Shown here piece by piece: positions 1 to 6,598 of a stretch of 8,304 nucleotides of DNA. The notes below the pieces were generated by a model that ran no database searches, had not been told where the DNA came from, and saw only the letters and a list, made by a program, of their open reading frames with translations. Where the stretch lies: assembly GCA_002455215.1 (NCBI GenBank), contig DKKK01000018.1, positions 180 to 8,483 on the forward strand. Reading direction: 5' to 3'. Within the stretch, counting starts at the first letter, position 1. Each line of letters opens with the position of its first letter. A program made the position numbers and the translations under genes. The stretch comes from Anaerolineales bacterium UBA6668 (GTDB lineage: Bacteria > Chloroflexota > Anaerolineae > Anaerolineales > UBA6668).

Positions 1-111
1 GTAATGTTAGCAAGAGTGAGAAACCTTTCGGCACAATGGGCAATCGAAAATTTACCCTGCTTCGCCAGATTTCGACTCAATTGTGATTCGTATATCCTGA
101 TTTTCTCCCCC

Positions 112-122
112 GTTAAATTAAC
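112..122. repeat. 11-base palindrome GTTAAATTAAC, possible operator
   Basis: GTTAA and TTAAC are perfect inverted arms around one central A. They lie about 50 bases upstream of the candidate -35 box of the kinase promoter. AAATTAA (115-121) can also pair with TTAATTT (130-136) across an 8-base loop. In such AT-rich sequence this could be chance. An operator role is inference only. Confidence 0.3.
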
Positions 123-168
123 AAATCGTTTAATTTTTCGTTTTTCAGGAATAAATCTTGCAAATTAC

Positions 169-197
169 TTGGATTATTTACAAAAAAAATGTATGAT
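169..197 (+). promoter_or_regulatory. Candidate sigma70-type promoter of the histidine kinase
   Basis: TTGGAT (169-174) and TATGAT (192-197) are separated by exactly 17 bases. The -10 box matches the TATAAT consensus at five of six positions; the -35 box matches TTGACA at only three. The surrounding sequence is AT-rich. Transcription would start near 204, giving a leader of about 27 bases that carries the ribosome binding site. No transcript data support it. Confidence 0.42.
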
Positions 198-213
198 TGA
201 TTAGAATTGCTTT

Positions 214-222
214 AAAGGAAAG
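214..222 (+). promoter_or_regulatory. Ribosome binding site of the histidine kinase
   Basis: AAAGGAAAG is a good Shine-Dalgarno match ending 8 bases before the ATG at 231, which fixes the kinase start. Confidence 0.7.
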
Positions 223-230
223 TTTGTCCT

Positions 231-2207
231 ATGAACACGCCTGTTATCCTGCTTACCATATTTTTGTTACTTGGCGCATTCTCTTGTTTGTGGGTCGCTA
301 TTAATGTTTTAAGACGGCGGCGGCGACCGGCATCAGTAGCTTTTGGTTTGTCAATGATTGCGGCTAGTCATTGGGCATTTTTTTATTGGCTAGAAATATT
401 AGTGCCTACACTCGGGCAAAAGACTTTACTAGCCCAAATTGAATATATCGGGATTGTGGGGGTATCGGTTTTTTGGTTGATTTTTGCCGCTGAACTGGAA
501 GGGTTTCAGGTATGGACGCGCTGGCGCTGGCGTTGGATCGCTGGCATCAGCCTGATTCCGGTCATTACCCTGCTAATGGTATTTACAAACAATTTACACG
601 GCGCATTTTGGGCTTATACCAAAATTACCTTTGAGCCGAATTTACCTCCCATGTTTCAAGCGGACTACGGCTGGTGGTTTTATGTCCATGTCGTGTATTC
701 CTATTTACTCTTGCTGACCAGTACCATTCTGTTTGGCATCTATATGTTCCGGCGTCACCAAACGCTCTATATTTGGCAATTGATTATGGTAATCATTGCG
801 GTTTTGGTGCCGTGGGGAGCAAATGGCTTGTTCTTTGCCGGTATTCGTCCGCTTAATGCAGACCTAACGCCCACCACTTTTGCGATATCAGGGCTGATTC
901 TCGCTTGGAGCGTTTTTCGTTTTCGTTTCCTAGAAGTAGTGCCCATTGCTCGCCAAAAAGTTTTGGACAATGTATCGGATGCCGTGATATTGTTTGACGC
1001 GCTGGGTCAACTAATTGATATCAACCCAGCCGCACGCCGAATTTTAAACATCGGCAACCAAGACCCAATCGGCAAATCGGTGCGCGACATTTTGCGCTTT
1101 AATGACCCATTGCTCAATTTATATCAACGAACAGAGCAATTTCCGGCTCAGGCAGAAGTTTTTTTCTATGCCCCAGATGACCGCCCAGATGTGCCGTTTT
1201 CCTTACAACATTTTGACGTGCGCATCAACTCGATTATTAGCAGTGATACAGACCGAGAGTTGGGGCGACTGTTACTTCTGCACAACATTACCACACGCAA
1301 AGAAATGGAAGATGCTTTGCGCCGCAATCAGGAAGAGTTGGAACGGCGGGTAGAAGAACGTACTTCCGCTCTGCAACAGGCAAATGATGCCCTACAACTG
1401 GAAGTGCGCGAGCGCCAAAAATATGAAGTGCAGTTGATGAACGAGCGCAGTTCTTTGCAACAAAAAGTTGAATCAAGTGTAGAAGAACTTCGCGATACCA
1501 ACGCCCGTTTAGAGCGCGAGTTACGCCGTAAAGATGAAATTTTGGCTATGCTCAATCACGAATTGCGCACGCCCTTGAACGCCATTTTGGGGATGACGCA
1601 GTATCTCAAATCGGGGAGTGAAAACGCCACCCGCCAGCAACAAGCGCTAGACACTGTGGAACAAAACGGCTTGGCACTCTTGCAGATGGTGAATGACCTG
1701 CTCGATCTGGCAAACCTAAGCTTGGGCGAGTTGCGTATTGAAAGCACCCCGGTTGTGCTTGACCAAGTTTGCCGCAGTAGCCTACAAGCAGTTCAATTAC
1801 CGGCACTTGAGAAAAATATCACGGTGCGTTATGTGCCTGATGACCGGGTGCAGATCCTACAAGGAGATGCCAACTACCTGCGGCGGGTGTTGGTGCATTT
1901 ACTTCAAAACGCCGTAAAATTCACCCCCAAAAATGGCAAAATTGCCCTTGGGGTGCGTGCCTATCCCGAAGCGCAACGTGTTCATATCGTGGTAGGCGAT
2001 ACCGGCGTAGGGATAGAACCGTCCGAACTGCCCTATCTCTTTAAGCCCTTTGCCCAAGTAGAGAGTGGTATTACCCGCAAGTACTCCGGTTTGGGCATTG
2101 GGCTGGTACTGGTGAAGCGACTGGTGGAAATGCACAAGGGCGAAATCTCGGTGAATAGCAAACCCGGACAAGGCACATACTTCACCATTGCCTTGCCGTG
2201 GAAGTAA
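231..2207 (+). CDS. Membrane sensor histidine kinase (7TM-PAS-HisKA-HATPase)
   Basis: A complete 658-residue sensor kinase that should autophosphorylate on His and pass the phosphate to a response regulator. Residues about 5-230 carry around seven hydrophobic helices, ending in a segment typical of the histidine-kinase N-terminal 7TM family. A PAS-like domain follows at about 240-355, then a charged coiled coil at about 355-435. The H-box is NHELRTPLN with phospho-acceptor H443. The ATPase domain has an N-box (N560 in LLQNAVKFTP), G1 (GDTGVGI, 589-595), an F-box (LFKPF, 603-607) and G2 (GLGIGL, 620-625). All catalytic landmarks are intact. ATG 231 is preceded by a good ribosome binding site and a candidate promoter. 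No response regulator lies in the window, so it is an orphan here and its signal is unknown. The architecture is common in Chloroflexota. Confidence 0.93.
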   Translation: MNTPVILLTIFLLLGAFSCLWVAINVLRRRRRPASVAFGLSMIAASHWAFFYWLEILVPTLGQKTLLAQIEYIGIVGVSVFWLIFAAELEGFQVWTRWRWRWIAGISLIPVITLLMVFTNNLHGAFWAYTKITFEPNLPPMFQADYGWWFYVHVVYSYLLLLTSTILFGIYMFRRHQTLYIWQLIMVIIAVLVPWGANGLFFAGIRPLNADLTPTTFAISGLILAWSVFRFRFLEVVPIARQKVLDNVSDAVILFDALGQLIDINPAARRILNIGNQDPIGKSVRDILRFNDPLLNLYQRTEQFPAQAEVFFYAPDDRPDVPFSLQHFDVRINSIISSDTDRELGRLLLLHNITTRKEMEDALRRNQEELERRVEERTSALQQANDALQLEVRERQKYEVQLMNERSSLQQKVESSVEELRDTNARLERELRRKDEILAMLNHELRTPLNAILGMTQYLKSGSENATRQQQALDTVEQNGLALLQMVNDLLDLANLSLGELRIESTPVVLDQVCRSSLQAVQLPALEKNITVRYVPDDRVQILQGDANYLRRVLVHLLQNAVKFTPKNGKIALGVRAYPEAQRVHIVVGDTGVGIEPSELPYLFKPFAQVESGITRKYSGLGIGLVLVKRLVEMHKGEISVNSKPGQGTYFTIALPWK

Positions 2208-2236
2208 CCAGCCGCACAAATTTTCCAGCAAGATGG

Positions 2237-3481
2237 CTAGGCAGTTGGGGCAGTGGCGGGTTTTTCTCCACGCAAGCCCGTAATACCTACACCACCGAGT
2301 AGTATCAGCGAAAATACCAACCCAATCACTGCACAAGCAAACATACCATTCCAGCGGAAGGCATACCCACTCACTAGGCTAGCTCCAGCCGCGCTAAATG
2401 CTACAAGCATCTCTGCCACACCTTGCATTGTGCCATTGCGTTGGCTTTTTAGGTGGTCTGCCAGCAAAGCCGAGCCTGCCACGTAGCAAAAGCTCCAGCC
2501 TAGCCCCAACAAAAACATCACAGCGCCAATTCCCAGCACGGCAGTCCACAAAGGTGCGGTGAGTGCGGAAAGTGCCAACAAGATACCCCCAATAAAGATG
2601 GTGGGTACTCTGCCCCATTTTTGCACCAGCCAACCAGTTGCCCAGCTAAAGCCAAACATACCAATCTGATGCCACATCATCACATTCGAAATTGCTGGGC
2701 TATCGTGGTGCAGGTGCGACATGTTGACCGGCGTAATGCCCATCAGCAGAGACATGACCAATTGCCCAATTGCCATCGCTAGGATTGCCAATTGCACACT
2801 GGGTAGGCTGAAAATTTGTTTCAGGCTTGGCTCGTCAACTGCCACAGGGTGAGTAGCTTTTCGGTTGGTGGAAAGTTCCACTTGGCGAAAGGTTTGTGGG
2901 TCGGGGAATAAGCCGATTAGGGTGAGCAAGGTGGCAACTACGGCTAGAACCGCCCCCACTGCCCACGGTCCACTCTCGGCGGGCAAGTGCCACCGCACTG
3001 CCAATGCTTCTGCCCACGGAAAAACCAAAGGTCCACCCATCGCGCCTAAAGTGCCTGCCCACACAATCATACCAATCGCACGTGGACGGTTGATGGTTGA
3101 CACAATTTCGCCTGCCGCAAAGCGGGCTTGTTCGCCGCTGGCTCGGCTGGTTCCCAGCAAGAACGCCGCTACCAGCAAAAGCGGGTAGGACTGCGCCACC
3201 ACCGCCCACGCGCCCACCAAACAGCCCAAGCCGAGCAGAACATAGCCAAAACTCAATCCCAAGCGCCTACCATTTTTGTCCAAAAACCAACCGGCGGGGT
3301 AAGCCATTAGGGCGCGTGAAAGTAACAGCACTGTAGATGGCACACCGGCATGAATTACGCTCCCACTCAATTTTTCTGCCAAAATAGAGATGACGGTAAA
3401 AATCATGGCAAATGAAAGCGTATAAACTGCCTGCCCACTAAAAAGCAAGGCTAGTAAACGGAATTTTACAAAATTTTTCAT
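2237..3481 (-). CDS. MFS transporter, substrate unknown
   Basis: A 414-residue major facilitator with about twelve hydrophobic helices. The cytoplasmic loop after TM2 carries MFS motif A as GWFLDKNGRR (64-73), and the second half has the weaker echo GWLVQKWGR (283-291). The central loop is about residues 192-225. Loop 254-260 is histidine-rich (MSHLHHD), with another His at 271. As I recall, a related MFS branch carries a comparable MxPxxMxxHxH patch here, but its substrate is unknown to me. The start at 3481 is chosen because CAGGAAA lies 7 bases upstream and a hydrophobic N-terminus follows at once. The frame stays open upstream to 3703, but that extension overlaps the divergent gene and looks non-native. 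The 3' end is 29 bases from the convergent kinase, with no clear terminator between. It may export a drug or metabolite; nothing in the sequence decides which. Confidence 0.88.
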   Translation of the reverse strand: MKNFVKFRLLALLFSGQAVYTLSFAMIFTVISILAEKLSGSVIHAGVPSTVLLLSRALMAYPAGWFLDKNGRRLGLSFGYVLLGLGCLVGAWAVVAQSYPLLLVAAFLLGTSRASGEQARFAAGEIVSTINRPRAIGMIVWAGTLGAMGGPLVFPWAEALAVRWHLPAESGPWAVGAVLAVVATLLTLIGLFPDPQTFRQVELSTNRKATHPVAVDEPSLKQIFSLPSVQLAILAMAIGQLVMSLLMGITPVNMSHLHHDSPAISNVMMWHQIGMFGFSWATGWLVQKWGRVPTIFIGGILLALSALTAPLWTAVLGIGAVMFLLGLGWSFCYVAGSALLADHLKSQRNGTMQGVAEMLVAFSAAGASLVSGYAFRWNGMFACAVIGLVFSLILLGGVGITGLRGEKPATAPTA

Positions 3482-3488
3482 CGAATCA

Positions 3489-3495
3489 TTTCCTG
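3489..3495 (-). promoter_or_regulatory. Ribosome binding site fixing the MFS start
   Basis: On the minus strand this reads CAGGAAA, ending 7 bases before the ATG whose first base is 3481. It decides against the longer frame that would start at 3703. Confidence 0.65.
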
Positions 3496-3548
3496 AAAAG
3501 TGTGGATGAGCGCTTGGTGAATAAACTCGGATTAAACAAGCTTCTTGG

Positions 3549-3578
3549 AAGACACAATGTACGCTAGCCAAGTATAAT
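3549..3578 (+). promoter_or_regulatory. Candidate sigma70-type promoter of the PBP-like gene
   Basis: An exact TATAAT sits at 3573-3578, with AAGACA (four of six to TTGACA) at 3549-3554, an 18-base spacer. Transcription would begin near 3585, giving about 40 bases of leader before the ATG at 3627. The same bases read on the minus strand give TATACT (3576-3571), a possible -10 for the divergent transporter, but with a poor -35 (ATGCAA at 3598-3593). Confidence 0.5.
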
Positions 3579-3626
3579 TGATGTGCGAAATCTTGCATAT
3601 TTTTTGAAATTGATTCCTGTGTCTTC

Positions 3627-4886
3627 ATGCGCCTACCCAACCACGCTATTCCCCGCTTGATGGGCATTCTTGCCATTGCCTTTGCTTTGACAGCCTTATT
3701 CACTGGCTATTGGAGTGTTATTCGTTCCGAGCAATTGCAGGCACGCGATGATAATCCCCGTTTACAACTGGCAGATTTGCGCGTACAACGTGGCGACATC
3801 CTAGACCGCAACAACCAGCTTTTGGCTACGACCAACGGTAACCCGGATACTTTTCAAAGGCACTATCCGGTCGTTGAAGCCGCGCCAGTGGTGGGTTACT
3901 ATTCATTTACCTATGGCAGTGCCGGGTTGGAAGCGAGTTACAACGCTGTATTGTCGGGACAGGTGCAACACAACTTTTGGAGTTCATTTTGGCAGAATGA
4001 CACGCTCCATTTGCCCAATCGCGGTTTAGCGATTCGAACAACTCTGGATACTCGCATTCAACGTACCGCAGTTTTTGCCTTGAATGGCTACAAAGGTGGG
4101 GTGATTGTGGTGGAGCCAGCGAGTGGGGCTATTTTGGCAATGGCATCCAGCCCCAGTTTTGACCCCAACCAATTGGATGCAACGTTTGAAGCGCTCATTG
4201 CCGATGCGGATAGCCCACTGGTGAATCGGGCGGCACAAGGCAGTTATCCGGCGGGCAATGCCCTAGCCCCTTTGATTCATGCCGTTTACCTAAATTTTCA
4301 ACAAGTTGTACCGGACGGGTTGGATGCGGGTAGTATGGCTACCTTGCTAGGCAACGATTCACGTTTGGTGACGATGCTACGCGATTTTGGGCTATTGGAA
4401 GCGGTGGACTTGGGCTTGTTGGTCAATGCTCCCAATCCCAATGCCATTGCTATGGTCGAAGCCTACCCTCCACAAGCGTTTTCATCACGCGGCTTGCTCA
4501 GATACAGCCCATTGCAGTTGGTCGCCATTCCAGCCGTAATTGCCAACGAAGGTGTGCGTGAACCATTGCAATTGGTGACGCATCTTGGTACGGAGAAGGG
4601 CGGCTTTCAAACCAAACCACAAGCACAGAGTGCAATTTCGGCATTGCCATCTTCGGTGGCGAATGAAGTGTTCCGCGACCCCAATTCGGTTTTTCACTTG
4701 GTGCAAAATGGATTAGCCTACGAGTACGCGACAACTGATTTTCGGCTACCCGATGATACCCAACCCATCGCATGGAGCATTGGCTTTTCGGCGGATAAAC
4801 GCTATGCGTGGGTTATCGTACTGGAAGATGAATTTGCGCCATCTGCCGAGCAAGTCGCCGCGTTGTTGCTCAAAGGCTTACCGTAA
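3627..4886 (+). CDS. PbpA-like class B penicillin-binding protein homologue, catalytically degenerate
   Basis: A 419-residue homologue of monofunctional transpeptidases that cross-link peptidoglycan outside the membrane. Residues about 10-32 form one N-terminal membrane anchor. RGDILDRN (55-62) and VVGYYSFTYGSAGLE (88-102) are hallmarks of the PbpA/FtsI N-terminal region. TTLDTRIQ (138-145) and VVEPASGAILAMASSPSFDP (161-180) lead into the transpeptidase fold. The SxxK site, usually YPPGSTFK, reads YPAGNALA (207-214): the nucleophile Ser is N211 and the Lys is A214. No SxN motif is recognisable. The stretch from this site to SPLQLVAIPAVIANEG (294-309) is only about 80 residues, apparently much shorter than in active PbpA. 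Near 358-375, where KTGTA is expected, there is none, yet WSIGFSADKRYAWVIVLE (383-400) still matches the family. It is therefore probably an inactive pseudoenzyme. The intact frame argues against a dead gene. The ribosome binding site is weak; ATG 3660 is an alternative start. Confidence 0.85.
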   Translation: MRLPNHAIPRLMGILAIAFALTALFTGYWSVIRSEQLQARDDNPRLQLADLRVQRGDILDRNNQLLATTNGNPDTFQRHYPVVEAAPVVGYYSFTYGSAGLEASYNAVLSGQVQHNFWSSFWQNDTLHLPNRGLAIRTTLDTRIQRTAVFALNGYKGGVIVVEPASGAILAMASSPSFDPNQLDATFEALIADADSPLVNRAAQGSYPAGNALAPLIHAVYLNFQQVVPDGLDAGSMATLLGNDSRLVTMLRDFGLLEAVDLGLLVNAPNPNAIAMVEAYPPQAFSSRGLLRYSPLQLVAIPAVIANEGVREPLQLVTHLGTEKGGFQTKPQAQSAISALPSSVANEVFRDPNSVFHLVQNGLAYEYATTDFRLPDDTQPIAWSIGFSADKRYAWVIVLEDEFAPSAEQVAALLLKGLP

Positions 4887-5086
4887 AAGGTCGGATACGG
4901 TTAGGGGCGGAGAATGGTGGCATCTCTAATGCCTATTGCGGAAAAGTAGCGTTTTTGGGGAATGCACTCAAGTGCTTGTAACCACCTGCTATGCCGTGAT
5001 AACCTATATTTGACACGGTGGGAATTGCGCTTTTTCTTACTTTAATTCAAAGTGTCTCTGTTTAATTGGTAAAGCCTACCTGCGTA
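4887..5086. other. Intergenic region before the exosortase operon
   Basis: About 200 bases with no supportable gene. An exact TTGACA occurs at 5010-5015, but no good -10 box lies 16-18 bases further on (the sequence there is TTTCTT). TTTAAT at 5041-5046 is -10-like but lacks a partner -35. GCACTCAAGTGC (4964-4975) is a short inverted repeat with 5-base arms and a 2-base centre. It is not followed by a T-run, so it is no terminator and could at most be an operator. The exosortase promoter probably lies here but cannot be fixed. Confidence 0.5.
4964..4975. repeat. Short inverted repeat GCACT-CA-AGTGC
   Basis: Perfect 5-base arms around CA, lying about 45 bases upstream of the TTGACA hexamer before the exosortase. 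It overlaps CAAGTGCTTG (4969-4978), a second small palindrome. A regulatory role is possible but unsupported by any other copy in the window. Confidence 0.3.
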
Positions 5087-6586
5087 ATGCTGAACCGTGT
5101 TGAATATTCCTTTCCAATGCAAGTTGTGCGTCCCCATCTCTCCATTCGCCTACTGATTCCGCTGTTGTGGTTTGGTTTGCATTGGCGTGTGTACCACTAT
5201 CTGGTTACGATCTTCTCGCTGGGCGATTTTCGTGCCAACCAAATCATCCTAATCATTGGGGTGGGGCTAATCCTGTGGAAGTTGAAGGAAAACCGCTGGC
5301 AACTACCCTTTACCCATTTTACCAATTCCATCCCTGCCGCCAGTTTGGTGCTGGGCTGTGCGTTTGCTTACCTAGCGGCAGAACGTTGGCTTGCCATTAA
5401 TGTCATTTCTGCGAGTTTGTTTGGGCTAGGCACGTATGGCATCTTGGGGCTGTGGCTGTCACCCACCCGCTGGCGGGCAGGGCTACCACTTGCCCTACTG
5501 CTGGTGCTAACCCTGCCCTTTGGTGACCACCTGCAAACTTTTCTCGGCTACCCATTACGCATCTTCACTGCCCAACTGGTGCAAACCAGCTTGCAGTTTT
5601 TGCACATTCCAAGCCTGACTACTGAAACTATCCTACGACTGGAAAATGGTGTGGCACAAATTGACATCCCGTGCAGTGGCATCAAGAGTTTATGGACAGG
5701 CTTGCTATTCTTGCTGGGCGTAAGCTGGCTGGAGCGTGCCCCACTCAACCTGCGTTGGCTGGGGATTGCGCTGGTTAGCGCCGCGCTATTCGTAATGGCA
5801 AATTTTCTGCGCGTTTTGTTGTTGGTTTTAATGGGGCAATGGGCGAATCAACCCCACTTGGCAGATTTGGTTCACGCCCCGCTGGGTTTGGCTGGGTTTG
5901 CGGGGGTGTGCCTGACGGCACTTGTGCTGTTGCGTTGGGCGGGCAAGCTAGAATCACACACCTACCCCGCCACCCCCGTCCCTGCCCCTAGCCGCCCGTT
6001 GACTGCCCTACTGCTCATTGGCTTACTGGTTTGTCTGGCACTCTATCAACCTGCCCAGCGCACCGGGCTGACCGCATCTGCCCCGCACTGGCAATTTCCA
6101 CCCAACTGGCAGGCGCAAGCCCAGCCACTCACCGCCGCCGAAACCTTTTGGCTTTCACAAGATGGTGCAGATTCCGCCCAGCGTTACCATCTGACTTCTG
6201 CCACTTTGTCCGCAGATACCCTTTTTATCACCAGCCATACTTGGCGGGCGCATCACAGCCCCCAGCGTTGCTTTGAAGTGCAGGGCTATACGGTGGGTGA
6301 AATGACCACTTGGCTGATACAGCCCGATTTTGCGGTGCAGTATGTTTCGGTAGAAACACCGGCGCAACCCCTTTCTGCCATCTATTGGTTTCAAAGCGAC
6401 ACCCGCACCACTGCCGATTATGCTACCCGCCTGTGGGATGATGTGCGCTTGCGCCCGAACCGCTGGACTTTGGTGGCTGTGCTTTTTGACCGCACGATTA
6501 CCCCTGATGAGACAGCTTCCCTCTTGCTTGACCTGCGGGCGATGGTAGCTCAGACTCATGCCATGTCCCAACCTACAGTTGAATAA
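5087..6586 (+). CDS. xrtO: Exosortase (XrtO-like) with C-terminal EpsI-like domain
   Basis: A polytopic membrane transpeptidase expected to cut PEP-CTERM-type sorting signals at the outer face of the membrane. Numbering is from the TTG at 5066. About eight hydrophobic helices span residues 28-291. The three exosortase landmarks are present: Cys203 in IDIPCSGIKSLW, Arg249 in MANFLRV (the NxxR motif, with N246), and His270 in LVHAPLG. A further helix (312-328) leads to a soluble domain at about 335-500. It resembles EpsI/DUF3485, with HHSPQRC (396-402) in the place of the family's HxPxxC signature. The start is uncertain: TTG 5066, ATG 5087 and ATG 5117 are in frame. I chose 5087 because the weak purine tract GGTAAAG lies 12 bases upstream, while 5117 has none. 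The next gene starts 12 bases after the stop, so the two are probably co-transcribed. The XrtO subtype is inferred from that neighbour; exosortase identity is much firmer. Confidence 0.85.
   Translation: MLNRVEYSFPMQVVRPHLSIRLLIPLLWFGLHWRVYHYLVTIFSLGDFRANQIILIIGVGLILWKLKENRWQLPFTHFTNSIPAASLVLGCAFAYLAAERWLAINVISASLFGLGTYGILGLWLSPTRWRAGLPLALLLVLTLPFGDHLQTFLGYPLRIFTAQLVQTSLQFLHIPSLTTETILRLENGVAQIDIPCSGIKSLWTGLLFLLGVSWLERAPLNLRWLGIALVSAALFVMANFLRVLLLVLMGQWANQPHLADLVHAPLGLAGFAGVCLTALVLLRWAGKLESHTYPATPVPAPSRPLTALLLIGLLVCLALYQPAQRTGLTASAPHWQFPPNWQAQAQPLTAAETFWLSQDGADSAQRYHLTSATLSADTLFITSHTWRAHHSPQRCFEVQGYTVGEMTTWLIQPDFAVQYVSVETPAQPLSAIYWFQSDTRTTADYATRLWDDVRLRPNRWTLVAVLFDRTITPDETASLLLDLRAMVAQTHAMSQPTVE
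5881..5900 (+). repeat. Perfect 10-base tandem duplication inside the exosortase gene
   Basis: GCTGGGTTTG occurs twice in direct tandem, coding just after the catalytic His (H270) of the exosortase. The unit is not a multiple of three, so loss or gain of a copy would shift the frame. Two copies are too few to call it a contingency locus; it may simply reflect Gly/Leu codon choice. Confidence 0.6.
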
Positions 6587-6598
6587 CTTTATAACCTT

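Larger units (their letters stand above)
1..230. other. AT-rich non-coding leader upstream of the histidine kinase
   Basis: No convincing gene lies here. The only open frame of note (4-204, +) has no ribosome binding site, and its product has no recognisable domain or membrane pattern. The second half of the stretch is distinctly AT-rich, as expected for a promoter region. It holds a small palindrome at 112-122, a candidate promoter at 169-197 and a Shine-Dalgarno sequence at 214-222, each listed separately. The gene further upstream lies outside the window. Confidence 0.6.

Noticed and set aside
4..204. Open frame of 66 codons in the left leader
   Set aside because: No ribosome binding site, no recognisable product, AT-rich promoter-like composition, and it overlaps the candidate kinase promoter.
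2208..2236. Possible bidirectional terminator in the 29-base convergent gap
   Set aside because: Only three- to four-base stems can be drawn and there is no GC-rich hairpin with a T-run.
1899..2336. Minus-strand open frame of 145 codons across the kinase and MFS 3' ends
   Set aside because: It overlaps two strongly supported genes, and its translation looks like antisense of the ATPase domain.
3482..3703. N-terminal extension of the MFS transporter by 74 residues
   Set aside because: It overlaps the divergent PBP-like gene, reads as hydrophilic non-native sequence, and a clear Shine-Dalgarno sits before the internal ATG at 3481.
3627..4886. Calling the PBP-like gene a pseudogene
   Set aside because: The frame is complete, the N-terminal and distal framework motifs are well kept, and a good -10 box precedes it. 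Loss of activity looks selective, not general decay.
4964..4975. Terminator after the PBP-like gene
   Set aside because: The inverted repeat has 5-base arms, a 2-base loop too tight for a stable hairpin, and no following T-run.
5881..5900. Phase-variation tract in the exosortase
   Set aside because: Only two copies of the 10-base unit are present; known contingency loci have longer arrays.
6155..6571. Minus-strand open frame of 138 codons within the exosortase
   Set aside because: It lies wholly antisense to a well-supported gene and its translation shows no domain or membrane pattern.
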